Shown piece after piece: positions 23,391 through 31,726 of a stretch of DNA of 33,702 nt; position 1 is the first letter of the stretch; the number at the start of each line of letters is the position of its first letter. The position numbers were made by a program, and so were the translations under genes. Under the pieces are notes generated by a model that saw nothing but the letters and a program-made list of their open reading frames with translations, searched no databases and was not told the origin of the DNA. Source of the DNA: SVTX01 sp045659745 (GTDB lineage Bacteria; Bacillota; Clostridia; Oscillospirales; CAG-272); assembly GCA_045659745.1 (NCBI GenBank), contig JAZRCL010000068.1:1-33702 (forward strand), given 5' to 3'.

Positions 23391-25538
23391 TTAGTTATTT
23401 GCGTCCTTGATGGAGAAGTCCATACGGCCCTTCTTATCAAGACCCATAAACTTAACGTTAACTGCGGAGCCAACGTCGATGCCTGCGTCGGTCACCTTGT
23501 TTATTCTGCGGTCGCAGATCTTGGAAATGTGAACCATTCCTTCCTTGCCGGGAGCGTACTCAACGAAGCATCCAATATCCTCGTTGGGCTTGTCCTTGCT
23601 TGCAAGGATCTTTACAACCTTACCGCTGTATGTGCAGCCTACCTCGGGCTCGAATACGATAGCGTCGATCATAGACTTTGCTATTGCAGCGCTCTCGCCG
23701 TTTATAGCCGCGATAGTGATCATACCCTCGTCGTTGATATCAACCTTAGCACCGGAGTCTGCGCAGATCTTCTGGATTACAGAGCCGCCCTTACCGATAA
23801 CCTCGCGGATCTTGTCGGGATCGATCTTGAAGGACGTCATCTTGGGAGCGTACTTGGAAACCTCTGCACGGGGGGCGGGGATAGCCTTGAGAATTACCTC
23901 GTCAATGATGTATTCACGTCCTGCCTTTGTCTGCTCGAATGCCTGCTTGATGATCTCAGGTGTAAGACCGTCGATCTTAAGGTCCATCTGGATGGATGTG
24001 ATACCCTTGTGAGTACCTGCTACCTTGAAGTCCATATCGCCATAGAAGTCCTCAAGACCCTGAATGTCGATCATTGTATCCCAAGAGCCGTCCTCTGCAG
24101 TGATAAGACCGCAGGAGATACCTGCAACGGGAGCCTTGATCGGAACACCTGCTGCCATAAGAGCGAGGGTAGAACCGCAAACGGAGCCCTGAGAGGTAGA
24201 ACCGTTAGAGGAAACAACGTCGGAAACAAGTCTGATCGCATAGGGGAATTCCTCCTCGGAGGGAAGAACGGGAACGAGAGATCTTTCAGCGAGCGCACCG
24301 TGACCGATCTCGCGGCGTCCGGGGCTTCTTACTGCCTTAGCCTCACCTGTGGAGAAACCGGGCATGTTGTAGTGGTGCATATATCTCTTGGATGTCTCGG
24401 AGTCGATACCGTCGAGCATCTGAGCCTCGGAAAGTGTACCGAGAGTTGCAACTGTAAGAACCTGTGTCTGACCTCTTGTGAAGAGACCCGAGCCGTGTGT
24501 TCTGGGAAGAATATCAACCTCAGCGGCAAGACCTCTGATCTGGTTCATAGCACGTCCGTCAACACGCTTCTTGTCAACGAGCAACCAACGGCGAACGATC
24601 TTCTTCTGGATCTTGTAAACGAGCTCGTCCATCATTGTGGGAAGCTCAGGATATTCCTCGGAGAAGTTAGCGAGAATAGCTTCCTTTACAGGGAACATTC
24701 TTGCGTCACGTACGGTCTTGTCGTCTGTATCGAGAGCGAACATAACGTCCTTCTCGCAGAAATTGAATATCTTATCGAACATGTCGTGGTCAAGCTCGCA
24801 AGAAGGATACTCAAACTTGGGCTTGCCGATTTCGTCAACAATTGCGTTTACGAAACCGAGAAGGTCCTTGATCTCTCTATGAGCGAGCATAATTGCTTCG
24901 TACATAACGTCGTCTTCGACCTCGTTAGCGCCTGCCTCGATCATAACGACCTTTTCCATGGATGCGGCAACTGTGAGCTGAAGGTCGCTCTTCTTCTGCT
25001 GCTCTGTGGTGGGGTTAACGATATACTTACCGTCGATAAGACCGATGTGGAGACCGCCGATAGGTCCGTTCCACGGGATATCCGAGATAGAGAGCGCGAT
25101 GGAAGCACCGATCATAGCGGTAACCTCGGGAGCGCAATCGGGGTCAACAGACATAACTGTAAGTGTGAGAGCTACGTCATTACGGAGATCCTTGGGGAAA
25201 AGGGGACGGATGGGTCTGTCGATAACACGGCTTGTGAGAACTGCCTTCTCAGAGGGCTTACCCTCTCTCTTGAGATAACCGCCGGGGATCTTTCCTGCCG
25301 CATACATTCTCTCGTCGAAGTCAACAGAGAGGGGAAGGAAGTCGATACCGTCACGGGGCTTCTCGGATGCGGTAGCGCAGCAGAGAATAGCTGTGTCGCC
25401 GTAACGAACGAGTGCGGAACCGTTTGCAAGGCCTGCCATTTTACCCGTCTCGATTACGAGAGGACGACCTGCAAGTGTGTAGTTAAATACCTTGTAGTTC
25501 TTAAACTCCATAGCGGAGCTTACGATTGATGTGGACAT
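23391..25538 (-). CDS. pnp: Polyribonucleotide nucleotidyltransferase (PNPase)
   Basis: This 715-residue 3'-5' phosphorolytic exoribonuclease takes part in mRNA turnover. The order is RNase PH domain 1, helical domain, RNase PH domain 2 (TRGQTQ, then DIQGLEDFYGDMDFKVAGT), KH domain (IGKGGSVIQKI) and S1 domain (KEGMVHISKI). The ATG at 25538 with GGAGGAA just upstream is chosen over a GTG or TTG further upstream because the family N-terminus lies here. It follows rpsO on the same strand, the classic rpsO-pnp pair, and the intergenic region holds two large hairpins. Confidence 0.97.
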   Translation of the reverse strand: MSTSIVSSAMEFKNYKVFNYTLAGRPLVIETGKMAGLANGSALVRYGDTAILCCATASEKPRDGIDFLPLSVDFDERMYAAGKIPGGYLKREGKPSEKAVLTSRVIDRPIRPLFPKDLRNDVALTLTVMSVDPDCAPEVTAMIGASIALSISDIPWNGPIGGLHIGLIDGKYIVNPTTEQQKKSDLQLTVAASMEKVVMIEAGANEVEDDVMYEAIMLAHREIKDLLGFVNAIVDEIGKPKFEYPSCELDHDMFDKIFNFCEKDVMFALDTDDKTVRDARMFPVKEAILANFSEEYPELPTMMDELVYKIQKKIVRRWLLVDKKRVDGRAMNQIRGLAAEVDILPRTHGSGLFTRGQTQVLTVATLGTLSEAQMLDGIDSETSKRYMHHYNMPGFSTGEAKAVRSPGRREIGHGALAERSLVPVLPSEEEFPYAIRLVSDVVSSNGSTSQGSVCGSTLALMAAGVPIKAPVAGISCGLITAEDGSWDTMIDIQGLEDFYGDMDFKVAGTHKGITSIQMDLKIDGLTPEIIKQAFEQTKAGREYIIDEVILKAIPAPRAEVSKYAPKMTSFKIDPDKIREVIGKGGSVIQKICADSGAKVDINDEGMITIAAINGESAAIAKSMIDAIVFEPEVGCTYSGKVVKILASKDKPNEDIGCFVEYAPGKEGMVHISKICDRRINKVTDAGIDVGSAVNVKFMGLDKKGRMDFSIKDANN

Positions 25539-25567
25539 TTTTATTCCTCCATGTCTTTTTATTTTCT

Positions 25568-25639
25568 CACACGGAGCTTTAGTACTTAAATACGGGGACA
25601 AGATTTGTCCGCATATTTAAGTTCTAAATTCCCCGCGTG
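25568..25639 (-). promoter_or_regulatory. Long hairpin in the pnp leader
   Basis: ACTTAAATA (25584-25592) pairs with TATTTAAGT (25614-25622), extended inward by GGACAA/TTGTCC (25596-25601, 25605-25610) and outward to CAC/GTG, giving a roughly 30-bp interrupted duplex with a 3-base loop. It ends about 30 bases before the pnp start. In E. coli a similar pnp leader stem is cut by RNase III and mediates PNPase self-control. Confidence 0.6.
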
Positions 25640-25677
25640 GAGTATACATTAGGTTGATTTTCGTGGGGTAACAGGAA

Positions 25678-25709
25678 GGGGAGCGGAGTGAATTATCACT
25701 CCACTCCCC
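25678..25709 (-). terminator. Hairpin after rpsO
   Basis: GGGGAGCGGAGTGA (25678-25691) pairs with TCACTCCACTCCCC (25696-25709) with one mismatch and an ATTA loop, nine bases past the rpsO stop. Read leftward only a short T-poor tail follows, so it may attenuate rather than fully stop. Confidence 0.65.
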
Positions 25710-25717
25710 ACCAATTA

Positions 25718-25981
25718 TTACTTTCTGATGCCGAGCTTTTCGATGATAGCTCTGTATCTGTTGATGTCTACCTTCATGAGATAGTTGAGAAGATTTCTTC
25801 TGTGACCAACCATCTTAAAGAGGCCGCGACGGCTGTGGTTGTCCTTGTGGTTGCCCTTGAGGTGCTCTGTGAGATTGTTGATTCTGTAGGTAAGAATCGC
25901 GATCTGTACCTCGGGAGAACCTGTGTCGCCCTCATGTGTAGCGTACTGTTCAATAATTGCCTGCTTTTCTTGTGCTGTCAT
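25718..25981 (-). CDS. rpsO: 30S ribosomal protein S15
   Basis: This 87-residue primary binder of 16S rRNA central domain carries DTGSPEVQIAILT and HSRRGLFKMVGHRRNLLNYL, with standard length. The ATG at 25981 (MTAQEKQAII) fits the family start; GAAAGG lies about 12 bases upstream. It has its own promoter and a structured leader, and precedes pnp. Confidence 0.98.
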   Translation of the reverse strand: MTAQEKQAIIEQYATHEGDTGSPEVQIAILTYRINNLTEHLKGNHKDNHSRRGLFKMVGHRRNLLNYLMKVDINRYRAIIEKLGIRK

Positions 25982-25989
25982 TTTTCTTT

Positions 25990-26120
25990 TCACCTTTCGA
26001 AAAATAATATTTTTTAGCAAATGCGCTCTACACAGCAGTCGGTGGGTGAAATCCGAGGTGTCCGAGAAAAGCCCGGAAACCGTAAGGCTTTATGTCCGAT
26101 AGCCGTGTCGGCGTTATGCT
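25990..26120 (-). promoter_or_regulatory. Probable S15 autoregulatory leader of rpsO
   Basis: The transcript runs about 140 bases from the promoter to the ATG and holds several complementary segments, for example AGCC/GGCT around a short loop (about 26072-26096) and paired CCGA/TCGG segments around it. Ribosomal S15 commonly represses its own mRNA through such a leader. The fold is by eye only. Confidence 0.5.
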
Positions 26121-26127
26121 TCATTGT

Positions 26128-26156
26128 ATTATAGCATACCTATCTTCTTTTGTAAA
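26128..26156 (-). promoter_or_regulatory. Sigma-A promoter of rpsO-pnp
   Basis: Read leftward: TTTACA (26156-26151), 17-base spacer, TATAAT (26133-26128). CCCC lies directly before the -35 box. Confidence 0.82.
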
Positions 26157-26206
26157 GGGGTTTTTAAAATATTTTTGTGAATTTTTTCTAAATTATAATA
26201 TATATA

Positions 26207-26620
26207 TTATGCAATCCGCTGATTTTTACTGATTTTTGTGGATTTTTTTGTTTTTGCACCCGAGAAAAACACGTACACTCCCGAGAATATAAGAAAGCCT
26301 CCGAATATTTTTTGGAGCGCGACAGAGGAAATATAGTTTGCTATACCCGTGCCGATAAGACAACCCATGATTCCAAACGCGCTCATAACAAATATGAGCT
26401 TGGGGGCAAATTTTCGTGAGCGTATGTTGAAAATAGTCGCTATACCTGCCGACAGTATGAAAAAAAGCAGGTTGAGCCCGCGCGCGTCGGCGGCGCTCGA
26501 TAGACCGAGAGCGGTCAGATATGCTACGAAGAGCCCACCCGAGCCGACTCCAAGTCCCGAGAGAATGGCAATTATAAAAGCAGCTATTGAGTTAAAAAAA
26601 GAGAAATTTTTTTCTTCCAT
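26207..26620 (-). CDS. TauE/SafE (TSUP) family half-transporter, second gene
   Basis: This 137-residue membrane protein has about four spans. The first span carries the family's LSGLGVGSGGLFVAYL; GIMGCLIGTGIAN follows later. Normal TauE/SafE permeases have seven to eight spans in about 250 residues, made of two repeats; this protein is one repeat. It begins four bases after the stop of its partner, with a GAGGTGAG ribosome site overlapping that stop. The two halves probably pair into one anion exporter, perhaps for sulfite or a sulfonate; the substrate is not predictable. Confidence 0.8.
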   Translation of the reverse strand: MEEKNFSFFNSIAAFIIAILSGLGVGSGGLFVAYLTALGLSSAADARGLNLLFFILSAGIATIFNIRSRKFAPKLIFVMSAFGIMGCLIGTGIANYISSVALQKIFGGFLIFSGVYVFFSGAKTKKSTKISKNQRIA

Positions 26621-26624
26621 GCTC

Positions 26625-27026
26625 TCACCTCATTATCATCCTTATTCCCGACCACACGACGAGAACAGCAAATATTTTACCAATCGCACCCGAGCTGATT
26701 TTTCTTAGTATAAGACTTCCCACGGCGCCGCCCGCAAGAGCGGGGAGTATTATCCAATCCGCGGTCGATAGATTTACGCCCCCACGCGCTGAATATATAC
26801 TGAGACTTACAAGAGAGACGCATATCATGGCGAGCTGTACGTTGGCGTAAATGTCCCGTCTGTCGCACAAAAGCTCTCCGTCTTCCTTCAGAAGCTTTGT
26901 CAGTACAAGTCCTATCAGTATGCCTCCCCCCGCTCCGAGAAAGCCGTTGAGAACTCCTCCAAGAACTGATGAGATCAGTAAAACTGTATATTTTTTTGAA
27001 TTGAGCTTGAATGCCGTATTTGTCAT
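26625..27026 (-). CDS. TauE/SafE (TSUP) family half-transporter, first gene
   Basis: This 133-residue protein has about four spans and the family motif GFLGAGGGILIGLVL in the first repeat, plus ALAGGAVGSLIL. It corresponds to one half of a normal TSUP permease and is followed immediately by the other half. AAGGAG precedes the ATG. No frameshift links the two genes: each has an intact start and ribosome site, so a true two-gene transporter is more likely than a broken one. Confidence 0.8.
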   Translation of the reverse strand: MTNTAFKLNSKKYTVLLISSVLGGVLNGFLGAGGGILIGLVLTKLLKEDGELLCDRRDIYANVQLAMICVSLVSLSIYSARGGVNLSTADWIILPALAGGAVGSLILRKISSGAIGKIFAVLVVWSGIRMIMR

Positions 27027-27149
27027 AAAATCTCCTTTTTTGGCGTAATTTAGAAACGCATAATTGAATTATAAACATAAAATTGACAAAATTTGAGAAA
27101 AAATGTTAAAAAATTTTGACGATATTTTGGATTATGTGTGTAAAGGGTA

Positions 27150-27178
27150 TTGAAAAAATTCAGTATATATGTTATAAT
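27150..27178 (+). promoter_or_regulatory. Sigma-A promoter of ftsK
   Basis: TTGAAA (27150-27155), 17-base spacer, TATAAT (27173-27178), with about 100 bases of leader before the ATG. The rest of 27027-27281 is very AT-rich and shows nothing else clear. Confidence 0.8.
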
Positions 27179-27281
27179 ATAATTTAGTATAATGTGCGCA
27201 GAGGATTCGTATATTTATTTTCTCTCAAATCTCTCTTGTAATGCACAATTTATTAAACCGTTTTAAGAAGGATGTTTTACT

Positions 27282-30002
27282 ATGGCTGATTCAAGAAAAA
27301 AGAGCAGCTCTGTTGCAAAAAAAGCGCAGACGAAAGTAAAAAACAAGGCTAAAAGCAAGATAAAAAGCAAAGCAAAGCGTGCAGGCAATTCCGTTATGAA
27401 AAAGATATTGCCCGTTATATTTGCAATCGCGGCGATACTGCTTTTGGCGTGCTTTGTCACAAATCTGATAAGCAATCCTCACAACGAGCTCAAGGGCGGC
27501 GGTGAGGGAGAGCATCTGATGGGTCCGTTCGGATTTTACGTTTGTGAATTTTTCTTCGGACTTTTCGGATACGTTGCTTTCCTTATTCCTGTAATTCTTG
27601 CATTCCTTGCAATATTCTGGAACAGATTTGCTGAAAATGGAAAGGCTGTTGCAAAGGCGATATTGGCAACGGCAACTATTTTGCTGACATCGGCGTTGAT
27701 ACATATAATAATTGCGCTTATAGAGCAGGATTTTCCCACAAATTTCGCCGAGCTTTACGCTGCAGGCGCAGCTCTTGAGAGCGGAGGAATAATAGGTGGA
27801 TATCTCGGATATGCATTCTACTGGCTCTTGAACGTTGGCTCTATATTCGTTCTGGGCATTGCTATTCCCGTGCTGGTGTGCTATCTTATCGGTGTTGAGC
27901 TTCATGTTTATCTTGCGAAGCTTGGTGACGGTATCAAGAACGGTTGGGATAACAGAGGAAAAAGCAAGCCTAAACGCGCAAAGCGTGTCAAGGCTAAGTA
28001 TGATGATGACGATGACGACTATGATGACGAGGAAGACGAGGAAGACGAGGAAGATGAGATCCCCGTAAAGCCCGTTAAAATAAAGCCTAATAAGGAAGCA
28101 CCCGCAAAGCGCAAGACACGTGATGAAGAGCCTGAAATAGTGCTTCCTGATGACGATGACTTGTCCGATGACGAGGATGATGTGGACGACGAAATTTATC
28201 GCGACGACAAGCCCGTTAAGGTGTTCGGCAGAGATACAGCCGCAAAGCGCGATGTATATAAGTCCGAGCCTGATGAGGTCACATACGAGGACGAAGCGAT
28301 AAATATGGACTCGCTTGACGAGGACTTTGAGGACGAAATAGTATTTGGTGGAAAGACTCCCGCTATTGACCGTGAGACAGGCGAGGTCATATTTGATGAT
28401 GACGATGAGTTTGACGATTCCGAGTCTGAAGGTAAAATCGTGGTTGATGACGAAATGAGAGAAGAGCTTGGCATTGAGGAAGACGAGGAAAAGTATGAGG
28501 TGGAATATCAGTTCCCCCCGATAGATCTTCTCAAGAAGGGCGGACTCAAGTCTGGAACAAGTGAGGCGGAAATAGAGGAAAATAAGCAGATAATCAGGGA
28601 AGTTCTTGAGAGCTTTAAGATAAAGGTCAAGGATATAACCTGCTCCTGCGGTCCTACTATTACAAGATACGAGGTCAAGCCCGATGCGGGAGTAAGAGTC
28701 CGCGCTATTGCGAACCTCGTTGACGACTTAGCGCTCGCACTTGCTAAATCGGGCGTAAGAATTGAAGCGCCCATTCCCGGCAAGGCGGCGGTAGGTATCG
28801 AGGTTCCTAACGATTCCCGTCAGACCGTTTCTCTCAGAACTCTTATTGAAACTCCCGAATTCCAGAATCATAAGAGTAAGATAGCGTCCTGCTTGGGTGC
28901 GGACGTATCGGGCAAGCCCGTCATATTTGACATTGAAAAGATGCCACACCTTCTTGTTGCGGGTACTACGGGTTCGGGTAAGTCGGTGTGTATCAATACC
29001 ATAATTACAAGTATCCTTTACAGAGCAAAGCCTAACGAGGTAAAGCTCGTGCTTATTGACCCCAAGAAAGTCGAATTCAACGTATATAAGGACATTCCTC
29101 ACTTGTCCTGTAAGATAGTAAGCGATCCCAAGAAGGCGGCAGGTGCGCTCAATTCCGCGGTAAACGAGATGGAAAAGAGATTTGCGCTTATCGAGGAGGT
29201 TGGAGTTCGTAATATCAACGGATATAACGAACTTACAAAGAACGATCCCGACAAGCCGTATATGCCCAGAATGGTCATTATTATAGACGAGCTTGCAGAC
29301 CTTATGATGTCCGCTCCCGACGAGGTGGAAACTGCTATCTGTCGTATCGCTCAGAAGGCAAGAGCGGCGGGAATACACCTTATTCTCGGCACGCAGCGTC
29401 CGTCTGTTGACGTTATCACGGGTCTTATCAAAGCGAATATTCCTTCGAGAATTGCGTTCACAGTAACCTCCTTCGTTGACTCCAGAACCATAATTGACGT
29501 GGGCGGTGCGGAGAAGCTTATCGGTATGGGAGATATGCTTTATGCTCCCGTGGGCTCACCCAAGCCTCAGCGTGTTCAGGGCGCATTTGTCAGTGACGGC
29601 GAGGTTGAGAGTATAGTCGACTTCATCAGAGATAACAACGCTCCCGTAAGATACGACGGTGAGTTTGAAAAGTCTATCGATGAGGAGGCTGCAAAGTGCG
29701 GCAATCCCGCAACGAAGAAGTCGGGCGGCGATGACGGTGCCAAGGTATCTGCGGGTGACGAGGACCCCAAGCTTAACGAGGCAGTTGAGCTTGCTATCGA
29801 GGCGGGCAAGATATCCACGTCTCTGCTTCAGAGAAAGCTTGAGATAGGATACGGCCGTGCGGCTAAGATAATAGACAGAATGGAGGAGCTTGGCTACGTT
29901 GGTCCTGCCGACGGAAACAAGCCCAGAAAGATACTTGTCACGGCGCAGGATCTTGCTGAAAAGCAGATAAACGACAATAACGACGGCGGTATCTTTGATT
30001 GA
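27282..30002 (+). CDS. ftsK: DNA translocase FtsK/SpoIIIE
   Basis: This 906-residue motor pumps chromosomal DNA through the division or sporulation septum. A Lys-rich start (about 35 residues) is followed by four membrane spans (about 40-215), then a linker at about 235-430 packed with Asp/Glu runs, the alpha/beta translocase domain with Walker A GTTGSGKSV (about 565-573) and Walker B IIIDELADLM, and a C-terminal gamma winged helix (STSLLQRKLEIGYGRAAKIID) that reads KOPS/SRS sequences. The length and layout fit the family. It has its own promoter and is followed by lgt-like and protease genes. Confidence 0.96.
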   Translation: MADSRKKSSSVAKKAQTKVKNKAKSKIKSKAKRAGNSVMKKILPVIFAIAAILLLACFVTNLISNPHNELKGGGEGEHLMGPFGFYVCEFFFGLFGYVAFLIPVILAFLAIFWNRFAENGKAVAKAILATATILLTSALIHIIIALIEQDFPTNFAELYAAGAALESGGIIGGYLGYAFYWLLNVGSIFVLGIAIPVLVCYLIGVELHVYLAKLGDGIKNGWDNRGKSKPKRAKRVKAKYDDDDDDYDDEEDEEDEEDEIPVKPVKIKPNKEAPAKRKTRDEEPEIVLPDDDDLSDDEDDVDDEIYRDDKPVKVFGRDTAAKRDVYKSEPDEVTYEDEAINMDSLDEDFEDEIVFGGKTPAIDRETGEVIFDDDDEFDDSESEGKIVVDDEMREELGIEEDEEKYEVEYQFPPIDLLKKGGLKSGTSEAEIEENKQIIREVLESFKIKVKDITCSCGPTITRYEVKPDAGVRVRAIANLVDDLALALAKSGVRIEAPIPGKAAVGIEVPNDSRQTVSLRTLIETPEFQNHKSKIASCLGADVSGKPVIFDIEKMPHLLVAGTTGSGKSVCINTIITSILYRAKPNEVKLVLIDPKKVEFNVYKDIPHLSCKIVSDPKKAAGALNSAVNEMEKRFALIEEVGVRNINGYNELTKNDPDKPYMPRMVIIIDELADLMMSAPDEVETAICRIAQKARAAGIHLILGTQRPSVDVITGLIKANIPSRIAFTVTSFVDSRTIIDVGGAEKLIGMGDMLYAPVGSPKPQRVQGAFVSDGEVESIVDFIRDNNAPVRYDGEFEKSIDEEAAKCGNPATKKSGGDDGAKVSAGDEDPKLNEAVELAIEAGKISTSLLQRKLEIGYGRAAKIIDRMEELGYVGPADGNKPRKILVTAQDLAEKQINDNNDGGIFD

Positions 30003-30020
30003 TTTTACTTGGAGATTTTT

Positions 30021-30866
30021 ATGTATCCAAATGAGATTTTATTAGGTCTTGACCTATATTCGATATTTCTTTGCGTGGGAATATTTGTGTGTATTCTTGC
30101 GTACGGTTGGCTTGCGGACAGACTTTTTCTGTCCGCAAGACTCCAGAAGTTTTGCTTTATTTGTGCGCTTTTTGCAATACCGCTCGGCTACGGCTCAGCG
30201 GTTTTGTTTCAGGCGTTCTATAATTTTATGGATGGCGAGAAATTCGTTATCTCTCTGAATACCGGGGCTACGTTTTACGGTGGGCTTATAGGCGGCGCGG
30301 CGGTGTTTTTGCTTATATACTTTGTTGCTGGGCATTTCACGTTCTCGGACGGGTATCACAAGCGAAACTTTTTTGGCGTTTCTTCCTGTGCGGCAGCTTC
30401 TATAGCCGTGGCTCATGCGTTTGGAAGACTTGGCTGTCTTATGGCGGGCTGCTGTCACGGAAGTGTGACTGATAAGTGGTACGGCATTTATATGCACGGC
30501 ACAGAAGGGTATGCAAAATACGTCCCTATTCAGCTTTTTGAGGCGATGTTTTTGTTTGCCATATTTGCCTTGTTCGTAATTCTCGTATTTAAGAAAAAGA
30601 CCTTCAATCTGCTGCTTTATATGATAATTTACGGAGCTTGGAGATTTTTTATTGAATATGCCCGCGCGGACGAGCGCGGTAAGACAGTCGTGAGCTTTCT
30701 TTCCCCCTCGCAGCTTATCGCCGCTCTTATGATACTCGGCGGTGTCGGACTTCTGATTTTTGAAAGATATTACGAAAAAAAGCACGCGCAAGAGATTCTT
30801 GGCGACGCGCTTGAAATATCGAGAAAAAGGGAAGAAAAGAACACCCAAAACGGAGAAAAGAATTGA
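30021..30866 (+). CDS. Prolipoprotein diacylglyceryl transferase (Lgt) family protein
   Basis: This 281-residue protein has about seven membrane spans. The ATG at 30021 with GGAG upstream is preferred to a TTG at 30009. Family features: LGYGSAVLFQAFYN, GATFYGGLIGG, HAFGRLGCLMAGCCHG in place of the classic GRxGNFxNxE, and a C-terminal RFFIEYARADERG. This GC..GCC.G form is frequent in Clostridia and differs from the well-studied Lgt, so whether it modifies lipoproteins is uncertain. The last 30 residues are charged and cytoplasmic. It overlaps the next gene by four bases. Confidence 0.82.
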   Translation: MYPNEILLGLDLYSIFLCVGIFVCILAYGWLADRLFLSARLQKFCFICALFAIPLGYGSAVLFQAFYNFMDGEKFVISLNTGATFYGGLIGGAAVFLLIYFVAGHFTFSDGYHKRNFFGVSSCAAASIAVAHAFGRLGCLMAGCCHGSVTDKWYGIYMHGTEGYAKYVPIQLFEAMFLFAIFALFVILVFKKKTFNLLLYMIIYGAWRFFIEYARADERGKTVVSFLSPSQLIAALMILGGVGLLIFERYYEKKHAQEILGDALEISRKREEKNTQNGEKN

Positions 30867-31675
30867 AGAAAAGATATTTTTGTATAGCCGTGGTCGCCAT
30901 CGCTATCATAATTTTGGGAATTTACGAGATAGTAGGACTCCAACGGCTTGGAATAAATCTTGATAAGACCACCGAGCAGCTTGTGGGTATGACTCTGACA
31001 CGAGGACTTGGCGGAATAGTATTCCTTGTGCTTTTGTGGTATCTTGAATATAACGTATTAAGTCCGATAAGAAAGCCGTTTTTGAAGTCTCTCGTCTTTT
31101 GTATTCCTGCCTTTGCCGTGGTGATAAACAACCTGCATATCTACACTCTTGTGATGGGTGTGGAGAAGGTGACCGCGAGCGGTGGAATGATTGCGCTTTT
31201 GGCACTTGAGTGCTTTTGTGTTGGACTTTTTGAGGAAATGGCATTCCGCGGAGTCGTATTTCTCGGAATACTTGAAAAGCGACGCGGACGTGTGCTTGAC
31301 ATAATTATTGCAATAATAATTTCGTCGATAATTTTTGGAATAGTTCATTCACTTAACTTTTTCTACATGTCACCCGGCGCGGTGATACAGCAGATAGGTT
31401 ATTCCTTCCTTATCGGCGCGATGTGCTCGGTCGTGCTTGTGCGAACAAAAAACATTTGGCTTTGCGTTGTGCTTCACGCTATATTCAATTTCGGCGGCGC
31501 ACTCGTGCCAACACTAGGCGAAGGCTTTGTCTGGGATACCCCCACCATTGTCGTGACAGTGATAATCGCGGTATTAACGACCATATATATGACAGTATCG
31601 CTTATAAAGACTCCAATATCGGAGCTTGATGGCATATATTTGTTAAAAAACCCAAAAATAACAAAAAAGGATTAA
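30863..31675 (+). CDS. CPBP-family intramembrane metalloprotease
   Basis: This 270-residue protein has about eight membrane spans. It has the family's three conserved boxes: EEMAFRG (Glu-Glu-x3-Arg, about 125-131), a His at the start of a later span (FGIVHSLN), and HAIFNFGG (His-x3-Asn). Relatives cut CaaX-type or other membrane proteins, and some give bacteriocin immunity. It starts with TTG at 30863, inside the stop of the upstream gene (TTGA overlap), with CGGAG nine bases before; no ATG fits as well. Translationally coupled to the Lgt-like gene. Confidence 0.85.
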   Translation: MKKRYFCIAVVAIAIIILGIYEIVGLQRLGINLDKTTEQLVGMTLTRGLGGIVFLVLLWYLEYNVLSPIRKPFLKSLVFCIPAFAVVINNLHIYTLVMGVEKVTASGGMIALLALECFCVGLFEEMAFRGVVFLGILEKRRGRVLDIIIAIIISSIIFGIVHSLNFFYMSPGAVIQQIGYSFLIGAMCSVVLVRTKNIWLCVVLHAIFNFGGALVPTLGEGFVWDTPTIVVTVIIAVLTTIYMTVSLIKTPISELDGIYLLKNPKITKKD

Positions 31676-31726
31676 AATCAAGTTAACAAAATTATTATAT
31701 AATCAGTTGAAACGGAGGTGAGCTTC

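Noticed and set aside
23529..25529. A 666-codon open frame antisense to pnp
   Set aside because: It lies wholly inside pnp on the other strand; the protein is Cys/His/Leu-rich with no recognisable domain and no ribosome site. It is a by-product of pnp codon use.
26207..27026. A single transporter gene broken by a frameshift
   Set aside because: Both halves have their own start codon and ribosome site, and each is a complete repeat unit.
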